The translations under genes and the position numbers were made by a program. From contig NC_044027.1 of assembly GCF_900496995.4 (NCBI RefSeq), forward strand, positions 7,898,743 through 7,962,742: a DNA stretch of 64,000 nt, written 5' to 3'. Below the pieces are notes generated by a model that searched no databases, was not told the origin of the DNA, and worked only from the letters and a program-made list of their open reading frames with translations. The DNA comes from Aquila chrysaetos chrysaetos. Lineage: Eukaryota > Chordata > Aves > Accipitriformes > Accipitridae. Positions 29,766-42,410 of the stretch are shown here, one piece after another; the stretch's first letter is position 1; the number at the start of each line of letters is the position of its first letter.

Positions 29766-30171
29766 ATGGCCCCGGAGCGCGGCGACCGGTCGCTCCCCGC
29801 CGGTACCGAGGGTCTTCCACGGGTTTTCCTGCAGAGCCTGCGGACTCTTTTCGATATCCTGGATGACCGGCGGCGGGGTTACGTGCACCTACGGGAGATC
29901 GAGTCCCGCTGGCGGGGAGCGGAAGCCCGGGAGCTGCCCGCCGGGGTGATGGAGGGGTTGAGGCGGGCGGCACCGGCCAGCGGGTACCTCACCTTCGAAC
30001 GCTTCGTCCTGGGGCTGCGTGCTGCCCTGCCCGGTGCTGAGCCCCCGGTGGAGAGCAGCGGCGGCGGGCGGCGGAGCGTGGAGAAGCCGGCGAGCCCGCG
30101 CTGTGCCGAGGAGCGGCGCGGGAAGAGCAGCGGGCAGCGGGAACCGGGGCCCAGCCAGCCCCGCGGCCGCG
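29766..30171 (+). CDS. SAPCD2: SAPCD2 coding exon 1
   Basis: The ATG at 29766 begins MAPERGDRSLPAGTEGLPRV. A GTG two codons upstream is in frame but is not the start. It encodes the whole suppressor-APC region and part of the linker, and ends at donor GTGAGC after 135 codons plus one base. Confidence 0.92.
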
Positions 30172-33100
30172 GTGAGCCAGCGGGGCCGGGCTGGGGGGGT
30201 CGGAACGTGCCCGGCTCGGTGCGGGTCAGAGACTCGAGCTAGGCAGGGCGGGCTGGGACCCTGCGGCTTGCTCCGGTGCTCGGGCAGTGCAGAGCCATTT
30301 CCTCCGCCGGCCTTAAACAAGCAGCAAGCTCTTCCCGCAGGCCTGAGGTAAAACCCCGCAAAAGTGACTGCCGGTGGTAATTTTGGCTTGGGTGGGCCGT
30401 GATCCAAGCTGCGGGTAAGGCAGCTCCGTGTGCCGCCCCGGGTTTGTGCGTCCCTTCACACCTCTCCTGGCGTGGGTGCTTGGTTGTTTATAGCCGTGAC
30501 AAGGAGAATTAAGGACTTTACCATAATGTGGCCGTGGTTGTCCCCTGGTGCAAAGCCTGTCGGTGGCCTTCCTCGGGGGGTGGGTGATGCAGCCGATCAT
30601 CTCGGTGAGTCACTGAGCCCTGGGGTCTCCAAGAAACAAGCAGCTTCGCCGGAGCGAGACCTGTGGCCACGGAGCCGCCATGTGCTGGGGTGGGCTCCGT
30701 GCTGTTGGTGTGCCCTCTCAGAAAGGCTTGGTTCATGATTTCATCCACATTCTGGACAAAAATAGCAAAACCTGATCTAACTTTTTTGTTTGGATAATTC
30801 CGCAGCATTATTTACAATAATAAATAATTAAGTGGGAAAGTGGGATCAGGGAGATGTGCTTTGCTGTCCCCAAGCGCTGCCTGGGTGGCCAGGCTCTGTC
30901 TGCAGAGCTCACCAGCAGGTCCCTGTGGACTCTGCCCCTTCCTTGGGAGCAGGGGTCCCCATGCTGGGTCTGCCAGGGTCCCCATCCCTGGGTGGCACGC
31001 TGACCTTGGCAAGGGGGAGACTATTTCACTGGCATCTCATTTGTTGCTAGTCAGTAGGAGATGTTATGAGGAAACCAGGCTTCTGGACTTACCTGGTGTC
31101 GGTAATCTTTATCTGGATTTGTGAAGTCCTTTGAGATCTATGGACACAAAGGTCTGTGTGAGGAGCTGGTGTTTGTTATTGCAACACTTAAGTGCAATGA
31201 CTTCCTCTATCTTGGGAAAGTTGGGCTGGCTTGCCTTTCCCTTCCCACCTGTTCCTTCCCAGTCCCTTCTTCTGGGTGGAGAAGAAACTTTAACCATGGC
31301 TGAGGTTCTCTGCTTTCCATTTTGCCTCCAGACTAATCACTGGAGCTTCATCTAGGGAATATTATTAAGCAGGCTGGCTCTGCTATCGTCAAGGGTGTAA
31401 ATCTGGAAAAACCTGAAAACAAATCCTGCTTGGTAAATAAACAGCAAATTGAAAGCTCTGCCCTGGAAAGGAGTGAGCAGATGGCTACAGCAACTTTCTG
31501 GTTGCTGAAGATCTTTCCATTATAGGCTAAATTTACACTGACGTCTGGAGCCTGCGGGCAGGGTTAGTGCTTCAGCCCTTGCTGCCAGCTTCCCGCAGTG
31601 CAGGGCTGTGTTCTGGCAACAGGCCTGAATTTCAGGTTGATTCAGCAGCTTAGCAAATGTTATAACTCAGAGTTATTCTACCTCTTTTAGCTCCAGATCC
31701 TGCACAGCTGCCCAGTGCTCCCTTCTACTGTGGAGGGTTTCCCAGGCTGTGGTTGAACGGGTAGATATTCTCATCAACTGGCTGCAAGGAAGTTGGGCAC
31801 TGCTGTGGCAGGACACTACTGTTTCTCGCTGTGGAGAAATGTGCTGGGTGCCGAGAGCTGCCTGTGGGTCCAGGAAGCCCTATCTCCATGAAGATTATGT
31901 CATTTGGGCTCAAGGCTGCTCTGAGCCTCCAGCTGCATGAGGTAGCTTCTATAAGAACCCAACCAAGTGCAGCGAGATGGTGTATCAGTGCTCATCAACT
32001 GCAAAGAGTCTGAGGAAACTGTCCCTGTCTGTGTTTTGGGGGAAGGAGGTGCTCACAGGATGCCACCCTAGCTCTGCTTTCCAGTCCAGGGGGCATGTGC
32101 ATGCGTCAGAGGTGATTTGGATGCGAAACACGGCAAGATGGCAGAGGTTGTGGCCAGGTGATCCTCCTGGTGCATCCAGGAGTGCAGTGAACCAGTGGGA
32201 CAGTGCTTCTGTCCCCTCTTCCCTGCTAACCTCCATTAGCATATGGGCAGAAGTGCTTCTGAAGAAGTCCCTGCTCAGAGTCACCTTCCAGCTTCTCTCA
32301 AGCTCTAAGCGGCCCAGCGGTGCTGGGGCAGCCCATGAGCCGCTGCTGGGTACCAGCTGCAGTCTCTGGGGAGCCAACAGCATCTGCTGGGCACAAGGAT
32401 GGCGAGGCTGATATTGGAGAAGTCACTGGGCAGGGAAGTCACCATGATGGCTTCCCTACCACTGGTGCCTAGGTGGCCTGTTACAGCAGCGTCTGACCAT
32501 CTTGGTGTTGAGGGTCTTTACCCTTGTGGTTCCCCTGAGAGCTGATGTCTGGGGAAGTTAAGACACAGAGCAGAAAGTGCCTCGCCCAGGAGGTCTGTGG
32601 TGGCCCTGGTCACTGCCTCCTCCCCAGCACAGCGCTTGCCTTTGCTGCTGGGGTGGCCTGGCTCTAGCAGCTGCCTGGAGAGCTGGTGGCCCCGGAAGGA
32701 AGGAGGGGATGGTTTGTAGGTACCTGTTATTGTCTGGGCCATTGCTAAGGACAGGTATGTAAATGTGTAAAACAACCATGAGGTGTCTGCTCCATCCTGG
32801 GCACTTGCTCTGGCTGGAGGGGCTCTGGGAGGGAGGAGGCCATCCCATATCCATGGCAAGACCTCTTCCACCTCTGGTGAGCTGGGCCTGCTCTTTGCCT
32901 AAGAACCGCTCCCAGCTATTAGCAGGGGTCCTGTTTTAGCTGCTACATTGCCAGCTCAGGTGCACAGAGCTCAGCTCCTTCTTACCACAGGTTCAGCACA
33001 GCTCAACCTGGCACTTCCAAGTAACAGCAGCAAAAGCCTTTTTAACATCTTGTTTCTACCCTGTAGCTCTTCTCAGAGGTGCTTCTGGCTTTGCTTTGTG

Positions 33101-36100
33101 ATTCTGCCTGTTGAAGCTGCCCTTGGTTTTGGGGCTGTTCCTCAGCTTCCCAGGCAGGTTGTGCTACAGGTCTGCTAGGAGAACATATGCATGGTTGCAC
33201 CAGTCTGGCTGGGTTCCTCCCAGGTAGATATGGGTGTATGAAACCAAAGACAGTTGGCAAAACAGATGAATGGGTGATATCAAAGACTTTGTGTTTATTG
33301 ACGTGCTGGAAACCTGTCTACACTGGAGCACTTCCTGGTAGGAGAAGCGGGACGCCATGATGTACCAGAAGGAGGATTTTTCCCATGCCATGGTGCCTTC
33401 TTTCCCCGGTGACACAAAGTGACAGGCTGAGTGAGGTGCTTGTGTAGCATTGCCTGCTGCCCCCTGAGCCCGAGTCCAGCTCCTGTTGCTGAACAGGTGG
33501 AAACGTGGCAGTGCAGGCAGCCCCAGTATGGTGCAGCTCTCCCAGACCTCGTTGCCTTCAACGTGAAGGGTGGCTCCTGCAGCCACGGCTGCCTTCTCTT
33601 GCCCCATATCCCTCTTCCATCATGTCCATGTGCTTAGCTGAGGAGACATGTGGAGCAGCAGGCAGCGATGTGCCAGCCCAGGCAATGCTATGCACCCTGT
33701 CCTGGCACTCACAGCCCTTCATGCCTACACAGCAGGGAACATGCTAGACCTGTGCCAGGCAGCTCTGGCATCTGGGAGCTGGCATGTGCCCAACCCATGA
33801 GAGAAGGATGTGGCAGTGGGTGGGGGTGCCTGGCAGGTACGTGATGAGCGATCCCAAGGAGGAGATGTTTTCCCCCATTGCCTCACTGCCTGCCTTTGCT
33901 TGCTTACCTCCGTGCTGCTCTTGTTTGAAAGCTGGGTTGGGAAAGAAACTCTCAAGGAAAGCTGTGTGCAGAGAGCGGGGTGAGCTGCAAGAACACAGGG
34001 CAGGGGATCAGGGCAAGAAGGGAGGTGCAGCAGGCTTGCTGCCCGGGCACATCTGGGGAGGGTGCTGGCTGCACGCTTGGCTGTCCTGGCACCATGGTTT
34101 GGGATGGCAGGGCGGTGCTCTGCCAGCTTGGCCAGAAGCAGAGACCTGAGCTGGCTTGGCCATGGCCGCAGGGCTGTGTTTCTGGCGAGTTCGCCAGGGC
34201 AGGCAGTGCGGGGCTTTGTACTGACTTTACTGCAGGTGCCCAGCCAATACCTGCTTTGACGTACAGGCAGCAGAGGCAGCAGGTGTCTGATGCACCTAAA
34301 ACCTGCCAGTATGAACTTAATCTGCAAAAATAGGTTATGCATGGATTTGCACCAGCATCATGTGTTTGTAGCAGATCATTCTTTTGTAAGATAGGATGTT
34401 GGGATTTTAATAAAATTTTGGAAAACGAACAGCCTGATTTACTCTATGCTTAGACCTCAGGCACGAGGTTTTGGGGGGCACATCTGCATGACCAAGCAGG
34501 AGCTGCCTTCAGGAGGGGTTGGGTTCCTGGCAGAGCTTGTGCCACCTGAGCAGAAGCCAGGGGTCCCATGGGGTGGGATAAGGGTAGGCAATATCACTAA
34601 TGGTTTAATTGCCTGTGCCAGGACTGAAACAGCATTCCCTGGAAGCTGACTGCTTTTTGCAGGTGACCACGAAGGACTGTTGCCAGCCTAGCACAGCCAG
34701 ATAAATCATTGCTGAAGCCTGCCCTGCCCATACAAAGATGTGAGCAGGTGCTCAGGCCAGTGCTTTTCTCAGCTGCTCCCTGTGACATCTGTTTGCAAGA
34801 CCACCTGGCAGATAGTCCCATAGAAGTGGCTATGGGGAGATTTTTGTTGCAAGCAGCTGGTGGCCTCATGCTTTCCTCTGTTGCAGGTGGTGATGCTAAG
34901 GCTGCTGGGCAGTCCCAGGGAGATGGCAGCCATCCAGGGGCTGGGGACGCTCGGAGGCATCAGAGAGGACGTGCAGAACACCGGAGACACACCATCACCA
35001 ACGGCGTGGACTTCAGCATGGTAAGGGAACAGCTCAGCCATGGGCTCCAGCAAAGGGGCCTGCAGTCCCTAGGGCAAAGTGGATTGCAGGGGTCCCTTAC
35101 CACTGACATCAGCTCTGTTTGGGCTGTGGCTTCCCCCTGCCCACCCTGCATGTGGTGAGCTGTGGGGTGTCGGGCAGATCCTGGTATTTTGGATATAAAG
35201 CTTTGTTGATGTACGTGGAGGTCCTGCTGTTACTTAAATGGCGTTTTCTGTCCCGAATCATCCTGGACAGGGAGGAGGTATGTGTTCCCCTGCCTTCCCC
35301 TGGAGTGGGGTCAGCCCACAGAGCCAGCATTTGACTGCATGGGTGCCTTCCCCGTGGGCAAAAACTTGGGCAGGGAAAGGCAAACATGTAGGTGTAGGAG
35401 CAGGTGGGTATCTGGGCCTTTCAAGCACTCCAATGAAGGTCAGGTATGCTCTGCGCTGGTGAGCGCTGGTGCCAGGCTGTGTCTCTTGCCAGATGTTCTC
35501 TGTAGGTCAGGGCTCAACATGCTGATCCTCCTGGCTGCCGAGAGACTTTTTGCCAGTAATGCAGAGAAATCAGCATGGAATTTAGCTGGGTAGCCCAGGA
35601 TGGAGGGATCTGCTCCCCTTGCTCTGTCCCTGAGTGGAGAGGCTTGGATCAGATTGCCCGGATAAAGGGATCTGCGCTGCTCCCAAGTGAGATGGAGGAG
35701 CTTCCTGGGCATGTTGCCCACAAGCTCAAGCTAAATTTTCCTGGGAAGACAGCCAGGACCCAGCCTGTAGGATGCGTGATTGGCGGGACAAGCTCTGGCC
35801 AGTGTTGGTGCTGCTGCCGAGGCTGTGACTGTCACCTCTGCACTTCCACTCCTCATACCCTGGTGTCACCTGGCTCCCTGAGCCCAGCTGGGCTGACCGG
35901 TGGTGTGGGCAGCAGAGATTACAGCGTGATGCTGGCCTTGGGTGACATAACATTCTCCAGTGCCTGGCCTGGGGAGGGGGGAGTTGTGCACACATGGTTT
36001 GCTGGGCTTGCAGCCATGCAAGGGGTTGGGGTGCTCTTGGGCTGAGGGGGTCTCTGCTGAGAGGTGCTGGCAAGGAGTAATAAATGTTGATGTGTGCATC

Positions 36101-39100
36101 TGGGGATGGGGTCTCTGGTTCTCAGAGTTTTTGGTGGTTGGGAGTTGCTGTTTCGGAGAGGGGAAGGTCCCTCATTCCCTGGCAAGGCTCTTCCCTGTGT
36201 GTGCAGCTCCAGGCTGGAGCCCGTCACTGCCACGAGCTCAAGGTCCTGCCTGGTACTGGTGAGGAGGGGCTGGTGGCTAGCGTGTCTCGCTGAGAGCTGG
36301 GGTTTGTTTCCAGCTCTGCCATGAGTGCTCTAGCTCTGGGCTTGTGTTGCCCTTGCCTCTGTTTCCCCAAGTTGTTGTGGGGGTGGTGGGAAGGAGGTCT
36401 TCTGCCTTTCTTCCCCCCCCTCCCCATGTACCTGAGTGCTGCACTGCCTTTAGTGTGCTCCTCCCACCGGAGAAGGGATGTCTGTCCCTGTCCTGCAGGT
36501 GAGAAGCCTTTCCTGGCACCCCGGCAGGAGCCTTTGGGTACTAATCCCACTTCTGAGCATACAGAGAGAGTTGGAGCAGGTTTGAGTCCAGCAAGGACCA
36601 AATCCCTGTGCAGGGCAGTGCTGTCACCTCCCGGCTGATGCTGGGAGGATGGTAGCACCCACCCCCCCCTCGCCAGCACAGACAAGGCACTCAGCTGTGA
36701 TTAGGCTAATTTGCCTAAAACCCAGGGGGGGATGGGAGCACTGATATCCGTCCTGCATCCCGGGGTGCACCAGGACCGGTTATCCTGAGCAGCAGCAAAG
36801 CAGGGGTGTGGGGGTTGTGCTGCAGCCCCAGGACCCTTTGCAGCACTGCAGCTGGTGTCTGCTCAGCTGGTGTTTTTCAGCCAGTCCATCATCGATTGGC
36901 CTGATTTCCCCATGGCCACAGGGGTTAGCTGGGATCAGACCTTCTGTGAGAGGCTGAGCGCTTTCATTTGTGGGCAGACCAGGGTACGGTACTGTCCCCT
37001 CCCCTTCTACCCCAGGTAGCAGCAGTGCTCTGTCATCCTCCTGCCCCAGAAGCTGCCTCTGCCTCCAGAGCATCCCATCCTTAGCGAGATGCCGTCTGTC
37101 CCTGCACCCAGCAGAGCTGGTGATGTCCCACCGCCCTGTGGGATGCTGCCTCTTCCTCCGGTCACTGTGCTGGCCAGCAAGCCTGTTGGGACCAGGGCAG
37201 GCCAGGCAGACGCAGGCTGCAGCCCGAGCTGGGTGGGAGTCCTTGCCACGTACAGCACCTTCTTCATGCCCCTCAGCAACAGCCTGTGTAGCACCAAGGC
37301 TCTGCGCTTCTTCTTGTGGGTATGTCCACTTTGGTCTGTCCAACCAAGCATGTGGGGAGGGGGTGGGTTGTCGTGTTGCAAACAGCATTTCCAGGAGCAG
37401 CAGGAGCAAGAGCAGCCCTGGCGTAAAGGGTGGCTGGTGTGGGACAGTTGGGAGGCTTTGGGCCTGGCAGTGGGGATGGGGAAGCACTGGCAGCCTGAAG
37501 AAGGTCTTGGTATGGTCTCACTTGCCCGTGGGAGTGGGGATCTGTTCAGGATCACAGCTGAATCGTCCCCCTTCAGATGCTCACCAAAGTAGCAGGAGAG
37601 GTTCCTGAGCATCCAGCAGTTTCTAGGCGATTGAAGTCCCACTGGTGCTGGGAGGAGACTCTCCTGGAGCCCGGTCTGTGCTGTGGGCAGTGGAGGCCAG
37701 GCTGTGTTGTGGCAGAGAAGGCAGAGGCAGCAAGGCAGGCAGCTCCCTGTGCTCTTGGCATGGAGATGGGGGGCAGGAGCTGGGGGAGCAGGCCGGCATG
37801 GCATGGGAGAAGGGGAGTGGGAGCCCTGGGCTCACTGGGTGGGGGCTGATGAAAGGGTCGCTGCACCGGTCGCTCTGTTCCCCAGGCATGTCCCCTCTTC
37901 CCTTGCCACCTGATCGCTGGTGGTAGCAAAATGCTGAGGGGCAGCAGAAGAAGGTGGCAGCAGAGCAGGGGATCCCCTGTCCCCTGGGGCACAGACTGCT
38001 GCTCCAGCTGTGCTGTTGATGGAGGGGCTGAGCCGCCTGCCCTGCAGGAGCCTTGGCTGTGCTGTGACCTGGTGCAGGGTCCCCTCTGCTTTTGCCAGGG
38101 GGCTGGTCTGGGGGCAGGAGCCGCAGGCACCCTCGTAGCAGCTCTCCAGGCACATAAAGGTCCCCACATCCCTCTCCAGGTGATGCTGGTGCTTGAGCCT
38201 GAAAGACTGGCAGAGATGCTCAGCAGAAAAGTATGCTGTGCTCTGCTCAGCTCGGAGGTGCCTCGGGGTAAAGCAGAGCAGGGAGCAGAGTGGTGGGGAA
38301 ACAGGGCTGCAGGTTTTCTCCTGGCTTCCAGTCTGCACATTTAGCTCAGCTGCTTGCTGCTAGCTGAAAGCTGTGTGTGTTTGTGCTGTTGACTGATGCC
38401 TGCAACCTTGGGGGAATTCGGGGAGTGGCTGCAGGCCCTGCTCTTGCTGTGTCCCTGGAGAAATATGAGGCAGAGAAACCTGCTTCTGCAGTGGGGAGAA
38501 GGAGGGTGGAGGTGGCCTGACTGTCCTTTGCCTCCTTCAGTTGTTCTCCCAAATCGTAGAACTCTTCCTCCAAAGCAGCATCAGGCAGCAGCCATCATCC
38601 CGCTCCTCTGAGGCTTTTCATGGGGAGAGGGGCTGAGACCCCTGCCTGTATCCATATGCCTCCATGCCTCATGAAGAAACCAGCTCCTGGGGCTTGACAA
38701 GGCCTTGGTGGGGAGGGGGTGACATCTGCACGCTCTGTCCTGCAGCTGAAGCACATGAAGGAACTGGAACAGGAGAAGGATTTCCTGCTGCAGGGTCTAG
38801 AGCTGGTAGAGCGCACCCGGGAGTGGTACCACCAGCACATCCAGTTCATGCAGGAACGCCAGAGGCTCCTGGGGAAGAACAAAACCAGTGCTGTGAGTTT
38901 GGGGCTTGTTCTTGGGGTGCCCATCTGCTTGGGAGGGTCTGGGGCTGTTCTGTGGGTTTGGAGAACCAGCCTGGGACTTGGCTGGACCTGGTCAGCCAGG
39001 TGGTTATACAGAAATGACACAAAATGCACCATAACTGTTGTAATGGGGTTCTGGGAGTAGGATTAGACAGCCAGTCACACAAACAACATATTCAGTAGTC

Positions 39101-40648
39101 GGTAAGATTTCAAATGGTAGTGTGGGTGTTTGGGAGCGACTAATGTGTTTTGAATGCAATGGCTTGTTAGCCTACACCAGGATGGGCAGATGCTGCTCAA
39201 GTAGTATCAGCTGTGTAGAGTCTAGGAGGTGCCTCTGGGGTTCTGGTTTGCTACATACCTGCTGTAACTACTGACCAGCCCCATGGTAACCCCCAGCCTC
39301 TTCTTCCTCCTTGTCCCCCAGGACTTCCTCCCTGAGGGTGGCCAGAGCCACCTGGGACGCCTGGTCCCCAAGCTGCAGGAGGTGAACCGCTGCCTGGGTG
39401 ACCTCCTTTCCACCGCTGGCAAGGTGAGAGCCGCAGATTAGCAGCTTGTGGCTGTCTGCGTGAGCTTGGGACCCATCCTGTCCCCCCCCCTCATGCTGGT
39501 GGCTGGGCTAAGATCGGAGCTGCCAGAGTTTCCCTGGGCGCTGGGGAGGTGACTTGGCTCTGTGGGCAAGATAGGGGGTGGGGGACGGCCAAGAGGACAG
39601 CACAGCTGGTCCCAAGCTGGGCTGGAAGATGGTCAAGGCATCTGGGGGACTAAAGGAGATCCCCAGAAAGGTATAGCCATTGTCAAGTGACTAAGGAAAC
39701 CATCCTGCTGAGTTGCTGAGTCAGCCCTCTCAGAGCTGGCTGTCCTGCCGGGCTCCTGGCAGGAGCTGGGCACACTGGCAGGAATGCTTCTGACCTCTGC
39801 TTGCCTTGCTGGAGACACTGCAATGGCCTGTGCTGGGATCTTAATCCTGTGCTGGGATCTTAATCCTGTGCTGGGCTTCTCTCAGTTTCCCATGTGCCAC
39901 TGAAACAGCTTCTGGCCTTGGAGGAAGGCTGGGGAGGGCCACCAGGAAGGAGGCTCAATGTCTCGTCCCTTCCCTTCATCTTCTCTGCAGCCAGCAAACC
40001 CCTCCTCAGCTCTGAGCAGGCTGGGCCCTGTGGTGTCCCCAGCCTCAGCAGGTTCCCAGCAAGCCATCATCATGCTGAAGGAGCAAAACCGTCTTCTCAC
40101 CCAGGTGAGTGAGGATACAGGGGGAGGAGATCCCCTTCTGGGGGAGGTGGGGAATGAATACGGGGCAGTGGAAAGTGTTCCTTCAGCTTGGCCAACCTTG
40201 GTCATCCCAGAAAAGGGCATGTGGGCTGCACCTGGAGACCCTCCGTCCCGCAGCTGTGTCCAGCTGTTTGCTGGGTGAGGGTCTGTGGGCAGGGATGGGG
40301 CATCCCTGCCAGAGAGAAAAGACTGTGACAAATGCAGGTCATGAGAGGGTGCAGACACTGCAGCTGGGGTCTGCGAGCAGGGCTGCTGGGGAAGGGGCAC
40401 CGATGATGCCCCTGCCAGGGCCGGACTCACTGCTGTGGTTTGCATCCCAGCACCCGCAGTGCAGCAAATGTCAGTGCTTTCCTCCTCTGAGCAGCATTTT
40501 CCTCCTCTGTCCCGTGCAGGAGGTGACCGACAAGAGTGAACGCATCACCCAGTTGGAGCAGGAGAAATCTGCCCTGATCAAGCAGCTCTTTGAGGCTCGC
40601 GCCCGCAATAACCATGAAACAAGCCAGCTGGACTCCACCTTCATCTAG
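29766..40648 (+). CDS. SAPCD2: SAPCD2, suppressor APC domain-containing protein 2 (complete, 6 coding exons)
   Basis: The coding sequence is join(29766-30171, 34887-35020, 38746-38892, 39322-39423, 39991-40104, 40520-40648): 1032 bases, 343 residues, against about 394 in human. In mammals SAPCD2 (C9orf140, p42.3) is a cell-cycle regulated protein that acts in spindle orientation through the LGN/GPSM2 system. Residues 14-90 (TEGLPRVFLQSLRTLFDILD, then YVHLREIESRW, then GYLTFERFVLGLR) form the N-terminal suppressor-APC/EF-hand-like region and are nearly identical to human. A low-complexity linker (about 91-165) follows and is shorter than the human proline-rich one. RRHTITNGVDF leads into coiled-coil segments at about 181-225 and 288-328 (KEQNRLLTQ, SERITQLEQEKSALIKQLFE). 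The C-terminus LDSTFI equals the human end. All junctions are GT-AG and in phase. It is divergent from UAP1L1. Confidence 0.94.
34887..35020 (+). CDS. SAPCD2: SAPCD2 coding exon 2
   Basis: Acceptor TTGCAG, donor GTAAGG. It encodes a Gly/Asp/Arg-rich linker, then RRHTITNGVDFSM, matching human RRHTIASGVD. Confidence 0.9.
38746..38892 (+). CDS. SAPCD2: SAPCD2 coding exon 3
   Basis: 49 codons in phase 0: LKHMKELEQEKDFLLQGLEL, then REWYHQHIQFMQERQRLLG. It is predicted coiled coil, with strong similarity to human MKELEQEKEVLLQGLEMM. Acceptor TGCAG, donor GTGAGT. Confidence 0.94.
39322..39423 (+). CDS. SAPCD2: SAPCD2 coding exon 4
   Basis: 34 codons: DFLPEGGQSHLGRLVPKLQE, then VNRCLGDLLSTAGK. Acceptor CCCCAG, donor GTGAGA. 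Confidence 0.92.
39827..39876. repeat. 19-bp tandem repeat in SAPCD2 intron 4
   Basis: The unit CTGTGCTGGGATCTTAATC is repeated about 2.6 times without mismatch. Confidence 0.85.
39991..40104 (+). CDS. SAPCD2: SAPCD2 coding exon 5
   Basis: 38 codons ending QQAIIMLKEQNRLLTQ, equal to human QQTILMLKEQNRLLTQ. Acceptor CTGCAG, donor GTGAGT. Confidence 0.93.
40520..40648 (+). CDS. SAPCD2: SAPCD2 coding exon 6 and stop
   Basis: EVTDKSERITQLEQEKSALI continues the coiled coil, then KQLFEARARNN and the conserved end LDSTFI, with TAG at 40646-40648. Acceptor GTGCAG. Confidence 0.94.
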   Translation, partial: EVTDKSERITQLEQEKSALIKQLFEARARNNHETSQLDSTFI

Positions 40649-42410
40649 CACCCATCTCCCTGCTCCCCATCCTTGAGCTTCCCCGGGGGTTTTGTGGGAT
40701 TCTTTCCCAAAACCCATTGCACCCGTTTCTCCAGGTGTCATATCTAGAGGTCTGGAGCTGCTGGTGGCATCTCTGCAGGAGGTAGCCAGGAAGGTATTTC
40801 CCCAACCCTGCCAGGGGAGCATCTCTGCACTGCTCTACTGCTGGTCTTTCCAGCCGTGCTGCTCTCAAGCTGCTCCTTTTCTGTCTCTAAACGGACTGCA
40901 GGGACTGTACTGCAGCCCCGTGATCCCCAACATACTGGGGGAAACGGCTGCTGCCCATGCTGCCAGCGCAGGGGGGAGCTGCTGTGCCCTTGGCCTGACT
41001 TGAGCTGAATTTTGGCTGCTCTCAGAAAAAGATGATCCATCTTCAACACTCCAGCTGGCATCTCCAGGCAAGCCTGGCTGTTGAAGGATGGCCTGTCCCC
41101 TGCTTGTCCCACTGTCGGAGGACAAGATTGAAATTCCAATGGGACATGCCTGGCCCCTCTCTGCTGCCTGAGTTCTGCCTGACAGTGACACTATACTGGG
41201 CCAGAGCAGTGCCTGAGCTGGTGGTCCTTCTAGGGTAATCCCTCTTTCCAGTTTGTGGTAGTGATGCCATAGTTGCTGTTTACATGTCTGCAGGCTCCTG
41301 TAGTTAATGAGCCACAGACCCAAACGAGGTAGCCTGTACCTCTGAGCTGCTTTTTCAGGCTGTTTGCAGATTGAGGCAGACACCTCTACATCCCTTTATT
41401 TGGCTTGACCTGGCAAATGGGTTTTTGTGACTGCCGAGCTTATATTTTTTTCATGATGACTTCAAAAGGAGATGTGATGTTTTATAGTATGAGGATGCTA
41501 ACACAAGCCTGATTGCGCAGAGGGGCTTTAGGACAAGGTTTTGTATTTAACTGAATGTGGGTGACGGAGCAGAGGCTGATGGGCTCTTTCCTTTGCACAT
41601 CTCCAAGTGGAGAAATGGCAGCTTTGCCTGTCCTGGTGGTGGAGGCTGGCTCGCTGGGGTGACATCCTGAGTATGAACTGCACCCCTCTCCAGGTCTCTT
41701 GGGGTGGTGGTGGTGGTCTAAGCGTGGGTCCTGTTAGACCCACGTGCATCTCAGAATACCTCCTCCTTCCCACCCAGCTCAGTGATGGTGCTTGAGCTGA
41801 ATGATGTCTTCCACTGTGGTCTGGTACTTGGTATTTATGGTACTTTCACAGGAGATCATTGTGAACCCCCATGTAGCACAGGCCTGGCCCTCTGTAGCTC
41901 CAAGACCAAGACCTTTCTCTCCAGGGTTGTTTCATGCTCTGAGTTTCCTGGCATGATGCCATGGCACAATGCACTGAGCTGGGCAGAAGGTGCTGGACCT
42001 GCCCTGCCGTGGGCTGGGCACCATACAGCCCAATTCCCTTCTCACTCCTGCTTTCATCTGTCCAGTGCTATCTGTCCCATCCAGCTCCTCTCTTTGAGGC
42101 TGATCTTGACCTGAAGCTCACTGCAAGGCATGAATCCCTGCTCTACCCTTGTGCCTGCTGCCCTGTGTGGGAGTGGGGATTGGCAGAGTGCCAGGGAGAG
42201 GGAGGAGGAGGAGCAAGGCTATGGCTAGTCGCGTCCCCTATCTGCAGGAGTAGGGTGTTTGTTGTCTCCTGGGCGTCAGTGCCTGCCATCTTTTTCATGA
42301 TGCCACCTCTGGTGTCCAGTGCCTGTTTTGCCTGAGGTTTAATTAAGAGCGACCCTCTTTATGAGGAGGGTCACCTGTCTGTAGGGATAATAAAGTGGGG
42401 TGAACTATTT
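40649..42410 (+). other. SAPCD2: SAPCD2 3' UTR (probable)
   Basis: About 1.75 kb from the stop to the first well-placed AATAAA. I saw no earlier canonical signal on this strand and no coding structure. Confidence 0.6.
42389..42394 (+). terminator. SAPCD2: Poly(A) signal of SAPCD2
   Basis: AATAAA followed by a GTGGGGTG stretch and T-rich DNA, in sense orientation after the SAPCD2 stop. Confidence 0.6.

Larger units (their letters stand above)
29290..30260 (+). promoter_or_regulatory. SAPCD2: CpG island / promoter of SAPCD2
   Basis: The CG-dense block covers the upstream region and exon 1. It includes the long inverted repeat at 29492-29602 and two CCAAT boxes. There is no TATA box. The transcription start probably lies between about 29620 and 29760, which is inference. 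Confidence 0.7.

Noticed and set aside
36070-36090. AATAAA in SAPCD2 intron 2 as a gene end
   Set aside because: Exons 3 to 6 with conserved coiled coils lie downstream in frame, so this is at most a cryptic intronic signal.
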